Assembly (NCBI GenBank): GCA_020350885.1 | Contig: CP070727.1 | Coordinates: forward strand, 1,013,131-1,077,130 | DNA: 64,000 nucleotides | From: a bacterium | GTDB taxonomy: Bacteria > Krumholzibacteriota > Krumholzibacteriia > Krumholzibacteriales > Krumholzibacteriaceae | Reading direction: 5' to 3' | Made by a program: the position numbers and the translations under genes | Notes under the pieces: generated by a model | The model's input: the letters and a program-made list of their open reading frames with translations, nothing else | What the model was told of the DNA's origin: nothing | Databases searched by the model: none | Part shown: positions 25,519 to 33,938 of the stretch, in pieces | How positions within the stretch are numbered: position 1 is the first letter of the stretch | Layout of the letters: every line of letters starts with the position of its first letter

Positions 25519-26880
25519 CTAGAATCGATAGCCACCTGATGCGATGACCTGTATGGAGCTCAGGTCTTCGGTAAGTCCTCCCGCGGTCCGCTCGAAGCCA
25601 CCGATGGCAATGGCGACATCGAGTGTGAGGACACGGTCAATGAGCGCCCCGACGCCGAAGGAGAAGTGCTGTCGGTTCTTCGTGACATCGGAGTCGGCAA
25701 CGAGTGTCAATGGGAGATCGTAGATCGATTCATAGTCGGCAATATCACCCGAGATGTATGTGATCTCGCTGATCGTCTTGAGCACGAGGGGTGAATAGGA
25801 GTAACCGCCTCGGAATCTGATCGGGTACATGGGAAGTGTGAATTCGGCTCCGACATTGAAATTCCACGCACTCTTCAACACCTTCCGTCCGCCGATATCA
25901 TTTTCGTCTATTATCGAAAGCCCCTCCCACTTCGTCTGAGAATAATCGATGTAGGTGATATCGGCGGCGATGAGCAGTGATGAGGCGATGTTGACCGAGA
26001 GGCCTCCCCTCATTCGCCAAGGGAGGGTGTATTCGGTTTCGATGATTCCCAGTTCGGAATCGGGTTCCCAGCCGCCCCCTGCTTCATAGGCGGAGCTGTA
26101 GGTGGTAAAGCCCTCGCCGTTGTAGGAAATCCAGGTCGGGCTCGAGAGCATGAATCCCGCCCTGACCCTCTCGTGCAGGCGGAAGAGGACTCCGAGGTTG
26201 AAGCTGAATCCGTCGAGGTCTTGGGAGACATCGTCCGTGTACAGGGCCACCGAGTCGCTGTCTTCGTAGTAGATCTCCTCGGTGAAATCCGTCGACTCAT
26301 CCCAGATCACCAATCCCGCTCCGAGCGCGAGCCGCGGTGAGATGTCGAGACCGACACCGAGATGGTACTGGTATATATTGCCGGATTGAAGGAATAGGTT
26401 TTCGGCGTAGCCGTCTACTATCAAGGGATCTTCGATGACGCCGCCTCGCATCGTCTCGAGTTGGGAACTGCCGACCCTGAAGATCCCGAATCCCACGACG
26501 AGGCTCCCGCGGTAGGTCGGATACGGATAGACGGCACTGAAATGACCGAATGCTGTGTAAGTGTGCGATTTCTCGACCGCGAGGCCTGTGAGGTCGTTCG
26601 TGATGTCATCGTTGGAATGGTGGAGCCCGATCGAGACCTCCTTGCGCCGTATCTGCGCAAGCCCGGCTGGATTATAGAGGAGAGCGAAGGCGTCGTCGCT
26701 CACGGCGGTAAAGGCGCCTCCCATCGCGAAGGGGCGCGCACCGGTTCCGGTGGTCGTCAGCATGCCGAGCCTTTCGAGTGCCAGCGCAGTTGAGATCTGG
26801 GAGTTCGCCTCACGGGGACAACAGGTGGTCGCCATGAGCACGGTACAACCTAACACAAGGATTCGTTTGACCATCATCAC
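25519..26880 (-). CDS. FadL/OmpP1/PorV-like outer-membrane protein
   Basis: The 453-residue protein has an N-terminal signal peptide (to about residue 28) and the FadL/PorV-type hatch motif ARPFAMGGAFTAVSDDAFA followed by YNPAGLAQI. The rest alternates hydrophobic and polar residues as a beta-barrel would, and the chain ends in GGYRF with a terminal Phe, the usual signal for BAM-assisted insertion. FadL proteins take up hydrophobic compounds and PorV shuttles secreted proteins; which applies here is not clear. It is the second gene of a minus-strand pair, overlapping the lipoprotein gene by 4 bp. Confidence 0.82.
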   Translation of the reverse strand: MMMVKRILVLGCTVLMATTCCPREANSQISTALALERLGMLTTTGTGARPFAMGGAFTAVSDDAFALLYNPAGLAQIRRKEVSIGLHHSNDDITNDLTGLAVEKSHTYTAFGHFSAVYPYPTYRGSLVVGFGIFRVGSSQLETMRGGVIEDPLIVDGYAENLFLQSGNIYQYHLGVGLDISPRLALGAGLVIWDESTDFTEEIYYEDSDSVALYTDDVSQDLDGFSFNLGVLFRLHERVRAGFMLSSPTWISYNGEGFTTYSSAYEAGGGWEPDSELGIIETEYTLPWRMRGGLSVNIASSLLIAADITYIDYSQTKWEGLSIIDENDIGGRKVLKSAWNFNVGAEFTLPMYPIRFRGGYSYSPLVLKTISEITYISGDIADYESIYDLPLTLVADSDVTKNRQHFSFGVGALIDRVLTLDVAIAIGGFERTAGGLTEDLSSIQVIASGGYRF

Positions 26881-27461
26881 CGCTTCCTTTTCTTGTCTTT
26901 TGATTCCTTTTTATTCTTATCCGTTTCGGACTCTTCTTTCCGTTCGTTGCGTTCTCTCCGCTTCGTATCGGAATCCCTCCGTTTCCTGGTGCGCCGACCT
27001 CGATCTATCGAACGCTCGGAGGCACGCTTCTCTTTCCGTTCCTTGGTCTTGACCTCGCCGCCCTCGTCGGTGCCCTGATCCGTCTCGACCTTGTCGTCCC
27101 GTACCGGTGGTGTAATCGACGGAAATGTTGGATTGATGCCGAGACCCGAATCATGGAACCGGGTCCTCCCCTCATAGATGAATCGCCGCACCGGCGCCTC
27201 TCCTTCCTCGGTGACCATCTCTACGTCGTCGTACCACCAGGGTATCATGTAGTAGTCCAGCCATGGATCGCCGTAGACGGCATCATACGGACCGGGGTGA
27301 TGGTAGTACTCGTGACATGCGCTGCACCGGCTGAAATCCTGGGTATCCGGTTCGTCCGTCACGTCGGGATGGCGGAGGATGGTATAGCAGCCCGAGACAG
27401 ATACGGTAACGATGACGATTACGAGGAATACACAGCAATTATACAGCGTGGTCTTCATCAC
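26877..27461 (-). CDS. Lipoprotein with single CxxCH motif and highly charged tail
   Basis: The 194-residue protein starts with a lipoprotein signal whose lipobox is VSVSGC (Cys25). A single CSACH motif at about residues 46-50, followed by EYYHHPG, could bind one haem or a metal. The middle is rich in Tyr, Trp and Asp. The last 70 or so residues are almost entirely Lys, Arg, Glu, Asp and Ser, which is unusual for an exported protein. I recognise no family. GAGGAGTG precedes the ATG, and a consensus-like promoter lies upstream. It is co-transcribed with the porin, so it may be its partner at the outer membrane. Confidence 0.75.
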   Translation of the reverse strand: MMKTTLYNCCVFLVIVIVTVSVSGCYTILRHPDVTDEPDTQDFSRCSACHEYYHHPGPYDAVYGDPWLDYYMIPWWYDDVEMVTEEGEAPVRRFIYEGRTRFHDSGLGINPTFPSITPPVRDDKVETDQGTDEGGEVKTKERKEKRASERSIDRGRRTRKRRDSDTKRRERNERKEESETDKNKKESKDKKRKR

Positions 27462-27477
27462 TCCTCACCTAACGTAC

Positions 27478-27507
27478 ATAATATATCAGCTTTACACGAG
27501 GTGTCAA
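27478..27507 (-). promoter_or_regulatory. Sigma-70-type promoter for the lipoprotein-porin pair
   Basis: Read on the minus strand, a perfect TTGACA (27507-27502) is followed 18 bp later by TATTAT (27483-27478). The predicted transcript would begin about 10 nt before the lipoprotein ATG, just before its AGGAG site. Confidence 0.7.
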
Positions 27508-27538
27508 CTCATTTGCTACGATCATGGTCCTATATCGT

Positions 27539-27567
27539 TTGCCATACGGATGGCAGCCGCATATAAT
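27539..27567 (+). promoter_or_regulatory. Sigma-70-type promoter for the TPR gene
   Basis: TTGCCA (27539-27544) and a perfect TATAAT (27562-27567) are separated by exactly 17 bp. The start point would be near 27574, which argues against the ATG at 27579 and supports the one at 27597. It is back to back with the minus-strand promoter 32 bp away. Confidence 0.75.
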
Positions 27568-27596
27568 AGTATGTATATATGAAAGGGTCTAATGCA

Positions 27597-29321
27597 ATGA
27601 AAACATTAGTGATTCTGCTTGCTGTGGTCACATCCCTCTCGATGCCGCCCGTTGCGGGGAATACCCGGGAAGAGATCGATCCGAGGGCGCTGTCGGCATA
27701 CCTCAAGGGTGCCTTCTTCGAGGCCCGGCACGACCTTGCCAATGCGTTCCGGTTCTATATCCTCGCCGAGCGCTTCGATCCCGAGAATCGACGCATCCGC
27801 CTCAAGACGGCACGTATTGCGCTCCAACTCGGCGATCTCGAGCAGGCCGAGTCACGAGCAGAGGGCCTTACGGGTGGCGGTGTGGACGACATCGATGCAC
27901 AGCTGTTACTTGCGGAGATCGAATACCGGAGAGGCGAGCAGGAACGTGCTCTCGAACGCCTCAAGGGGATGCGCGCTGTCGGGGAGTATCCGCGCCTCGA
28001 GGTTCTCAAGTTCCTTGCGAAGATAAACATGGAAATCGGTAAGACACAGGATGCCCGAGAGGTTCTGGAGGAGGCTGAAGAGCGCTATCCGGGCGACTTT
28101 TTCGTGCATTTCCGTTTAGGATTCATCAGGGCGGAGGCGGGTGAAATCGATCAGGCGATCGACTCGTTCGAGAGGGCGGTTGCGGTGAATCCGGGATTCG
28201 CGAACGCCTATCTCGCCCTCGCTTCACTCCTGAAGCATGCCGAGCGGGTCGATGAGGCCAAACGGGCTTACCGCAGCACCCTTGAGATCGAGCCGGATAA
28301 CAGGCAGGCACTTCTTGAGCTGGCGGAATTGCTCTATCGTGAAGGTGAATTCACACAGGGAGTGGATCTTCTCGAACCCCGTCTCCAGGAAGGGAAGCTC
28401 GACAACGCAGGCACGACCGCCTTGGGAAGGTTCTACTACCGGGTGGGTAGGACCGAGGATGCCCTGCGTCTCTTCATGGAGCTATTGGAGGAGCTCGGAG
28501 AGGTTCCCATGCTGATGCGCGTGATCGCCGAGATCGAAATCGACCAGGGAGCGCTCAAGACCGCATACGGCCGTCTCAGGAGACTGGTCGAAATCGAACC
28601 CGATCTCTTCAACAACTATATCGGTCTCGTGCTGATTCTCGGTGGGCTTGCCGGTGAGCCCGCAAGCCCCGAGGAGGCGGTTGTCGCCGATACTGCCGAG
28701 GTAGAGCATTATCTCGAGGAGGCGGCCAAACGGATCGATGCCAATTCACTCGACGAGAACTATCTCCTGGGAACGGTGTACCGTAAGTACGGCAATCTCG
28801 CAGAGGCGGAACGGTATCTCCTGCGTGCGGAGGGGATCAATAATAGTGACCGCAGCACGCTCCTCGAGCTCGCCACACTCTACGAGAGCAGGAGAGAATA
28901 TGACAAGGCGCTCACCCGTGTCATCCGTATATACGAGAAGGACACCGAGAACGCTTCGATATTGAACTTCTACGGATACCTGCTTGCCGAAAAGGGTGAG
29001 CAGCTCGATCTCGCAGAGGAGCTCCTCACTCGGGCTCTGTCCAAGGAGCCGGACAACGGGTATTTTCTTGATAGCATGGGTTGGATCAAGTTCAAGAAGG
29101 GCGATTTCACGGATGCCGCCGCGTATCTCGAGCGTGCGATCTCCAAAGCGGGGGACGACGCCGTGATATGGGAACATCTCGGTGAGACGTACGAACGGCT
29201 CGGTAGAGAGAGGGAAGCGATAGAGGCGTACGAGAAGTCACTCGAGCTCGATCCCGGGAAGCGAGAAGCCCGAGAGAACCTGGATCGTCTGATGCGCTCA
29301 GATATTCGTGAGGAGGATTAG
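27597..29321 (+). CDS. Exported tetratricopeptide-repeat protein
   Basis: The 574-residue protein has a signal peptide (MKTLVILLAVVTSLSMPPVAG) and then TPR units over most of its length, for example GEIDQAIDSFERAVAVNPG and YEKSLELDPGKREA. It is probably a periplasmic or membrane-bound scaffold for protein-protein contacts. I chose the ATG at 27597, preceded by GAAAGGG, over one at 27579 that would lie almost at the transcription start. The next lipoprotein begins directly after its stop, so the two are likely one unit. No enzymatic domain is seen. Confidence 0.8.
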   Translation: MKTLVILLAVVTSLSMPPVAGNTREEIDPRALSAYLKGAFFEARHDLANAFRFYILAERFDPENRRIRLKTARIALQLGDLEQAESRAEGLTGGGVDDIDAQLLLAEIEYRRGEQERALERLKGMRAVGEYPRLEVLKFLAKINMEIGKTQDAREVLEEAEERYPGDFFVHFRLGFIRAEAGEIDQAIDSFERAVAVNPGFANAYLALASLLKHAERVDEAKRAYRSTLEIEPDNRQALLELAELLYREGEFTQGVDLLEPRLQEGKLDNAGTTALGRFYYRVGRTEDALRLFMELLEELGEVPMLMRVIAEIEIDQGALKTAYGRLRRLVEIEPDLFNNYIGLVLILGGLAGEPASPEEAVVADTAEVEHYLEEAAKRIDANSLDENYLLGTVYRKYGNLAEAERYLLRAEGINNSDRSTLLELATLYESRREYDKALTRVIRIYEKDTENASILNFYGYLLAEKGEQLDLAEELLTRALSKEPDNGYFLDSMGWIKFKKGDFTDAAAYLERAISKAGDDAVIWEHLGETYERLGREREAIEAYEKSLELDPGKREARENLDRLMRSDIREED

Positions 29322-29322
29322 C

Positions 29323-30063
29323 ATGCGTATGGTTATAGCCTATTGTGCATGCTGTATCCTCTGTGCGTCATGTGCATCCAGGCACGCGAACCTGACTCCC
29401 CGGCCGTGCGACCACACGTTGCCGGCGCTCTTCTCCATGACCGGAGCATCGAGTGGTGTCGTGATCGTAGCGAAGACGCGGATCGATCTACCGAGATACC
29501 GTCTGCGGGGCATATGCCAGATACGGTACCTCCCACCCGACAATCTCAGGATCGACTTCGAGCACTCGAGCCTGTTCGGTACGTACCGTGAGGATACCTC
29601 GATCTTCATTCACGGCCGTCACATGGAGATATACGATCGGGAGCGCGGACACTTCTTCGAGACAGATTCCTCGAGGGCCCTCATCAGTGAAGGTGTGGGA
29701 TTCTCCCTCTTCCCGGATGATCTGATTATCGCCCTGGCACTGAGGGAGCCGCCATGCGACGAGATCGAGGGCGCGGACCTTCGCGAGGGTAATGGTGAGT
29801 GGTCCCTCACCGGCGGGTGGCGAACGCGCCGGATCGCGATCTCCGGTAAACGGGATGTCGGCCCATCCGTGTTTCGGATGTGCGTCGAAGGATCAAGAGA
29901 TTGCTACGTCGTGCGGTACTCGTATTCTGATGACCGGGATGATTTCCGCTACCCTTCAAGGATTACGCTTACGCATGAAAATCATCTGAAACGCATATCG
30001 ATGGTCATCAGGAAGGTGGAGAGAGAACCGCTCGATCCGTCTGTCTTTCGTTGGAACGGGTAA
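29323..30063 (+). CDS. Putative lipoprotein, possibly LolA/LolB-like fold (DUF4292-like)
   Basis: The 246-residue protein starts with a short hydrophobic segment ending in LCASCAS, a plausible though not ideal lipobox. The following pattern (long beta-strands with LPPDNLRIDFEHSSLFG, EIYDRERGHFFET, and a C-terminal YPSRITLTH) resembles the open half-barrel of LolA/LolB or DUF4292 proteins, which bind lipid or lipoprotein acyl chains. The similarity is by eye only. GAGGAGG lies before the ATG at 29323, two bases after the TPR stop. It would act at the inner face of the outer membrane. Confidence 0.6.
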   Translation: MRMVIAYCACCILCASCASRHANLTPRPCDHTLPALFSMTGASSGVVIVAKTRIDLPRYRLRGICQIRYLPPDNLRIDFEHSSLFGTYREDTSIFIHGRHMEIYDRERGHFFETDSSRALISEGVGFSLFPDDLIIALALREPPCDEIEGADLREGNGEWSLTGGWRTRRIAISGKRDVGPSVFRMCVEGSRDCYVVRYSYSDDRDDFRYPSRITLTHENHLKRISMVIRKVEREPLDPSVFRWNG

Positions 30064-30089
30064 GTGGATGGTTGATTCCACGCAGATGG

Positions 30090-30118
30090 AGCCGGAAACG
30101 GAGTCCGGATCTCCGGCT
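30090..30118. repeat. Nested inverted repeat before the sigma-factor gene
   Basis: AGCCGGA and TCCGGCT (30090-30118) enclose a second inverted pair, CGGAG/CTCCG. The two stems are mutually exclusive, so alternative folds are possible. No T-tract follows. It lies in the 129-bp gap between the lipoprotein and the ECF sigma gene. Confidence 0.35.
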
Positions 30119-30159
30119 GCGGCGCCGGCCGCCTGCGGTCGAAAAAATGCATATCCACG

Positions 30160-30183
30160 TGGAACTTTCTACCAGCACGAGGT
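30160..30183 (+). promoter_or_regulatory. Candidate ECF-type promoter of the sigma gene
   Basis: GGAAC (30160-30164) and GTT (30181-30183) are 16 bp apart, the pattern used by many extracytoplasmic-function sigma factors for their own promoters. Transcription would start within a few bases of the ATG at 30193, leaving little or no leader. No Shine-Dalgarno is visible, which fits. Confidence 0.45.
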
Positions 30184-30192
30184 TACAATGAG

Positions 30193-30870
30193 ATGAGTGA
30201 CAGAGACCGAGGAGATGATGGTTTGAGCCACCAGGAGCCGTACGTTACGGGCAAGAACAAGCTCGGCGAGCTCTCGGATGAGGAGCTCATCCTGCAGGTG
30301 CAGGGAGGGAACAATCATGCCTTCGACATCCTGGTCGGCAGGTTCAAGGATCGGCTCTATGCCTATCTCTTTCGTTTGCTCGGAGACAAACACGAGGCAG
30401 AGGAATTCGCTCAGGAGACATTCGTGAAGGCTTACATTCACGCCGACAAGTACCGAACGGTCGCTCGATTTTCTACATGGCTCTATACGATTGCAACGAA
30501 CCTCGTGCGCAACCGGATACGAAACATAAAGCGGAGACCGCGCACGGTCAGTCTCTGGTCGGCGGATGTGGGGGGTGCGGAGGGGAGATGGATGGAGCTT
30601 CCCGATGATTCCCATCGGCCCGATATCGACGCAGAACGGGAGAGCCTCAGGGACCTCATCCAGAATGTGATCGAAAAGATACCGGCGAAATATCGACCCT
30701 CCTTTGTCCTGCGCGAGATAAACGGACTCAGTTACGAGGAGATAGCCGCCGCCACCGGTCTCAAGCTCGGAACCGTCCGATCCAGGATAAACCGGGGACG
30801 GACGCATTTCAGAAAAGCGATTGCACCGTTTCTTGCACAGGAGTATCAACGCAAGGGGAACCAGAAATGA
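30193..30870 (+). CDS. RNA polymerase ECF sigma factor
   Basis: This 225-residue sigma-70-family factor has region 2 (FDILVGRFKDRLYAYLFRLL, EEFAQETFVKAY, RFSTWLYTIATNL; about residues 45-115) and region 4 (IPAKYRPSFVLREINGLSYEEIA through GTVRSRINRGR; about 165-215), with no region 3. The linker between them is longer than usual. It overlaps by 4 bp with a zinc-finger anti-sigma gene, the standard pairing, and a GGAAC-N16-GTT element upstream suggests autoregulation. Its regulon probably concerns the envelope, judging from the neighbours. Confidence 0.92.
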   Translation: MSDRDRGDDGLSHQEPYVTGKNKLGELSDEELILQVQGGNNHAFDILVGRFKDRLYAYLFRLLGDKHEAEEFAQETFVKAYIHADKYRTVARFSTWLYTIATNLVRNRIRNIKRRPRTVSLWSADVGGAEGRWMELPDDSHRPDIDAERESLRDLIQNVIEKIPAKYRPSFVLREINGLSYEEIAAATGLKLGTVRSRINRGRTHFRKAIAPFLAQEYQRKGNQK

Positions 30871-31541
30871 GATGCAAGAAGGCACAAGACTGCTACTTTA
30901 AAAATCGCGATGGATTACTCAACGAAGCGGAGAAGATGAAGCTGCAGGAACATCTCAGCGACTGCAAGACGTGCGCCGACTTTTCGATTGAGATGGACCG
31001 GTGCCTCGGTCTTCTCAAAGATCTGCCCGATGTATCGCCTTCCGAGAACTTCGAATGGAACATCAAGCGCCGCATCTTAGAGGAGAAATCCAGAATGATA
31101 CGCAGCCGGGAAGGATCACCCTTCGGGCAGTGGCGCTGGGGGGTGAAGTTCGCTGCGAGTGCCGCAGCGGCCGCGGTTCTCGTCTTTACCGGCGTATGGT
31201 TTCTCCTGGGCCATGGTGAGGATCCGGCCCTCAGGAGCACCGTCACCGCGGTACATACGCCATCCCGGCAGTCCCGGGTGCCGAGCATGCCGCGAAATTA
31301 TGAAATCCTAGATATGACGGGTATGAATTATCCGCAGAATATGCGCATGGTCTCCGGGAATCTCGGCTTGACCCGGAGAGGTTCGTCCTCGGAAATCTAC
31401 ATGCCGTTCGAGGATGCGGCCATATCCCGCAGCGATTCGCTCGCAAAGATAAACCTGCTTCTCAAGAGGCACATTCAAGGTCTGGAAGCCGAGAACCGGG
31501 CCCTGAGACAATACCTCTCCCAGGTACGTTCGCGCCGGTAA
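30867..31541 (+). CDS. Membrane-anchored zinc-finger anti-sigma factor
   Basis: The 224-residue protein has an N-terminal zinc-binding anti-sigma domain with Cys9, then HLSDCKTC (His29, Cys33, Cys36; the HxxxCxxC motif) that would clamp the sigma factor. One membrane helix lies at residues about 92-114 (FAASAAAAAVLVFTGVWFLL). The periplasmic part of about 110 residues ends in a coiled-coil-like stretch (LLKRHIQGLEAENRALRQYL), which may sense a signal. It overlaps the sigma gene by 4 bp. Confidence 0.88.
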   Translation: MRCKKAQDCYFKNRDGLLNEAEKMKLQEHLSDCKTCADFSIEMDRCLGLLKDLPDVSPSENFEWNIKRRILEEKSRMIRSREGSPFGQWRWGVKFAASAAAAAVLVFTGVWFLLGHGEDPALRSTVTAVHTPSRQSRVPSMPRNYEILDMTGMNYPQNMRMVSGNLGLTRRGSSSEIYMPFEDAAISRSDSLAKINLLLKRHIQGLEAENRALRQYLSQVRSRR

Positions 31542-31565
31542 CCATCGCCGGATCCATCACCTGCC

Positions 31566-31614
31566 GTGCCCAATCAGGAATCCCCTGATACGGCCGGCAC
31601 ACTACTTTGTTCTT
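31566..31614 (+). terminator. Possible intrinsic terminator after the sigma/anti-sigma operon
   Basis: An outer GTGCC/GGCAC pair (31566-31570, 31596-31600) encloses a perfect ATCAGG-aatcc-CCTGAT stem (31573-31589). The T-rich ACTACTTTGTTCTT follows. The T-tract is interrupted, so efficiency is uncertain. Confidence 0.5.
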
Positions 31615-31658
31615 GCCCTCCCCATCACCTGCATTCTATTGTATACATAGAAATAACA

Positions 31659-32672
31659 ATGAAACGGTTCGCTTGCATAGGCATTGCTTCGATTCTGATA
31701 CTCGCCTCCTGTGGGAGGAGAGGCGTATTCCCGCCTGTCGGTTCCTACAGCGACATCATGCTCGTGACCGAGACAGGCAAGATCGAGGGCATCACGGAAT
31801 TGATGGTGCGAGAGCTTCAGTACCCCATCGACTACTACACGAAGGAGGAGTTGCAGTTCAGGGTGAAGGTGGTCCCAGCCGTGCGGATGGAGAAGGAGGC
31901 ACCGGCGAAGAACATGGTCATCTGCGGTGTTGTACGTCAGGGGGATGTCGGTGGTATCATTGAGAGCTTCATCGGAACCTCAGGAGTCCGCGAGGTACTC
32001 GAGGGCAGGCACAACATTTTCAAAAAGACCGACTTCCCCTCCCCAGGTCAACTAACGGTCATCGTAACCGCATCCTCACGGAATTCGCTGAAAAACGTTA
32101 TTGCCACCTACGGGTATGAGATCAGGGATATCATTGAAGAATCGAACAGGGAACGCCTCAGGGCCTACCTCCTTCAAAAGAAGGAACGTATCGATCTCTC
32201 CGAGAAACTGCGGGCACAGTATGGGTTCTCGGTACGAATCCCTCACCTGTATGAGCTCAATCAGGAACGGGCCGAGGTTCCCGGAATCGAGATCGTGCGC
32301 CTCATGCCGCACAGGGGCTTGACGGTGTCCTGGCACTCATGGAAATCGGGCGAGCCGTCCGTGGCGGATTCGACCGGGCTCTTCGAGCTGCGGGCACGTC
32401 TTGCCTGGGAAATGTACGATAAGGATGTCATGCGGCGCGAGCTCGTCTCCTTCACACCGGACAAGCTGGGTCCCTACGATACCGTGCGAATGGATGGATA
32501 CTGGGAGAATACCGAGGGGGTTTACGGTGGGCCGTTCGTCTGCTTCTTCGTCTACGACCGGATCAAATCACGCCTCTGGATGGTCGATTGTGTCGTGTAC
32601 GCCCCGGGCTTCAACAAACACACATTGCTCCGTGAGCTACGGGCCGTAGCAGAAACTTTCCGGCTCGGCTGA
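31659..32672 (+). CDS. DUF4837 family lipoprotein
   Basis: The 337-residue protein starts with a lipoprotein signal (MKRFACIGIASILILASC), lipobox LASC. The C-terminal segment GYWENTEGVYGGPFVCFFVY followed by VVYAPGFNKHTLLRELRA matches the DUF4837 ending known from Bacteroidetes and relatives. Function is unknown. The frame extends to 31566, but that part overlaps a terminator-like hairpin, so I take the ATG at 31659. There is no Shine-Dalgarno; a TATACAT at 31642-31648 might be a -10 box giving a very short leader. Likely at the inner face of the outer membrane. Confidence 0.78.
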   Translation: MKRFACIGIASILILASCGRRGVFPPVGSYSDIMLVTETGKIEGITELMVRELQYPIDYYTKEELQFRVKVVPAVRMEKEAPAKNMVICGVVRQGDVGGIIESFIGTSGVREVLEGRHNIFKKTDFPSPGQLTVIVTASSRNSLKNVIATYGYEIRDIIEESNRERLRAYLLQKKERIDLSEKLRAQYGFSVRIPHLYELNQERAEVPGIEIVRLMPHRGLTVSWHSWKSGEPSVADSTGLFELRARLAWEMYDKDVMRRELVSFTPDKLGPYDTVRMDGYWENTEGVYGGPFVCFFVYDRIKSRLWMVDCVVYAPGFNKHTLLRELRAVAETFRLG

Positions 32673-32823
32673 AACAATATAACTACATTTATAACAAAGA
32701 GATAAGCAGTTTATCAACATTCGATCTGCCCCGTTTCGTGCGTCGACTTCGTGTGATGGTGCAAAGAATGCATTTTCCGGTTCAATTTATGCTAGAAATG
32801 TCATCAGTAACTATAAGTTGAGC

Positions 32824-32853
32824 TTGACAGTAAATTCTCGGCTTTGCTAGCGT
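32824..32853 (+). promoter_or_regulatory. Promoter for the TPR-efp-accB operon
   Basis: A perfect TTGACA (32824-32829) is followed after 18 bp by TGC-TAGCGT (-10 at 32848-32853 with an extended TG). It lies in the 217-bp gap after the DUF4837 gene. The rest of that gap is AT-rich with only a short GATAA/TTATC inverted pair. Confidence 0.6.
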
Positions 32854-32889
32854 AGGCACCGGACCGGAGGAGAAACCGGAAGGATTCGC

Positions 32890-33909
32890 ATGGCAGAGGA
32901 TATCAATGAGGAGCTTCAGAGCCTGATCGAGCGATTCGAAGGGGCACCGGATTCGCGTCTCTTCGCTCCACTCGCCGATGCATACCGGAAGAAGGGGGAT
33001 ATCGACCGGGCAATCGAGATCTGTGAGCGGGGAATCGAGCGCTATCCCGAATATGCAAGCGCCCGTGTCATACTGGGTAAGTGTTTCTACGACAAGGGTG
33101 CAACGGAGCGTGCCAAATCCGAATTCGTACGTGTGCTCGAGCTCGATTCGGAGAACATGGTCGCCCTGAAGTTTGTGGGTGAGATCCTCCTGGCGGAGGA
33201 CGATCGCCGCGAGGCGGCCACCTACTTCAGGAAGCTTCTCTCGATCGATCCGCTCAACGAGGATGCCAAGAGGATCCTCAAGGAATTGGAAAGTGAATTC
33301 CAGGTCAGGGAGATCGATCTCGAGGACTCGAAAACGGTCACGCAAATCGATCGCCCTCAGGAGCTCGCTACAATGACGCTCGCCGGCATCTATGCGGCGC
33401 AGGGGTATTACAATAAGGCGTTGAAGATCTATCAGCAGATACTGGAGCGCGAGCCGGAGAACAGGGAAGCGAAGGAGATGGTGGGAAAGCTCGAGCACGT
33501 ATTGGGCACCTCGGAAACGGACCTGGGTGACGCATTCGAGGGTGAGGTGCTTACCGTACCCCTCGAGGATGTGGGCTTGGAGATGAGGCGGAGCACCGCC
33601 GGGCCCGGTGGCGAGAGGTTCGAAGAGAAGGCCCCTGATATTGGAAAGGGTGGGGAAGAAGATACCGGTGGGCGTGAACCGGTAGATGACCATGAGCTGA
33701 CGAGTGTTGTAGATGAGCTCGAAATGGAAGAGGAACAGGCAGGGACGGAACAGACCGAACCCGCCCGTGTGTCTGCCGGAAGCGGTATGAGGCTCCCTTG
33801 GGAAGAGGTGAAAGAGGGGCGCGAGGAGGTCGATACGGACAAGGACCAGGATATGCAGAGCTTTCGAACGTGGATACGCAAGTTGCAGGATAAGAACGGA
33901 AATACATAG
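32890..33909 (+). CDS. Cytoplasmic TPR protein with acidic linker
   Basis: The 339-residue protein has TPR units in residues about 1-125 ([38 protein letters not shown]) and one more near 155-200 ([20 protein letters not shown]). A long acidic, low-complexity linker (about 205-310) follows, and a short terminal helix ([12 protein letters not shown]) that could be a docking peptide. There is no signal sequence. AAGGA precedes the ATG. It heads the operon with efp and accB; the partner protein is unknown. Confidence 0.8.
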   Translation: MAEDINEELQSLIERFEGAPDSRLFAPLADAYRKKGDIDRAIEICERGIERYPEYASARVILGKCFYDKGATERAKSEFVRVLELDSENMVALKFVGEILLAEDDRREAATYFRKLLSIDPLNEDAKRILKELESEFQVREIDLEDSKTVTQIDRPQELATMTLAGIYAAQGYYNKALKIYQQILEREPENREAKEMVGKLEHVLGTSETDLGDAFEGEVLTVPLEDVGLEMRRSTAGPGGERFEEKAPDIGKGGEEDTGGREPVDDHELTSVVDELEMEEEQAGTEQTEPARVSAGSGMRLPWEEVKEGREEVDTDKDQDMQSFRTWIRKLQDKNGNT

Positions 33910-33938
33910 AGAAGAAGCGCAGCGAGGAAGGGGAGGGA

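Noticed and set aside
26877..27461. Multihaem cytochrome
   Set aside because: Only one CxxCH motif is present and no cytochrome fold is recognisable.
30104..30152. Terminator between the lipoprotein and the sigma gene
   Set aside because: Strong inverted repeats are present but they are followed by an A-tract, not a T-tract.
31566..31658. Longer N-terminus for the DUF4837 protein
   Set aside because: It would cover a terminator-like hairpin and push the lipoprotein signal away from the N-terminus.
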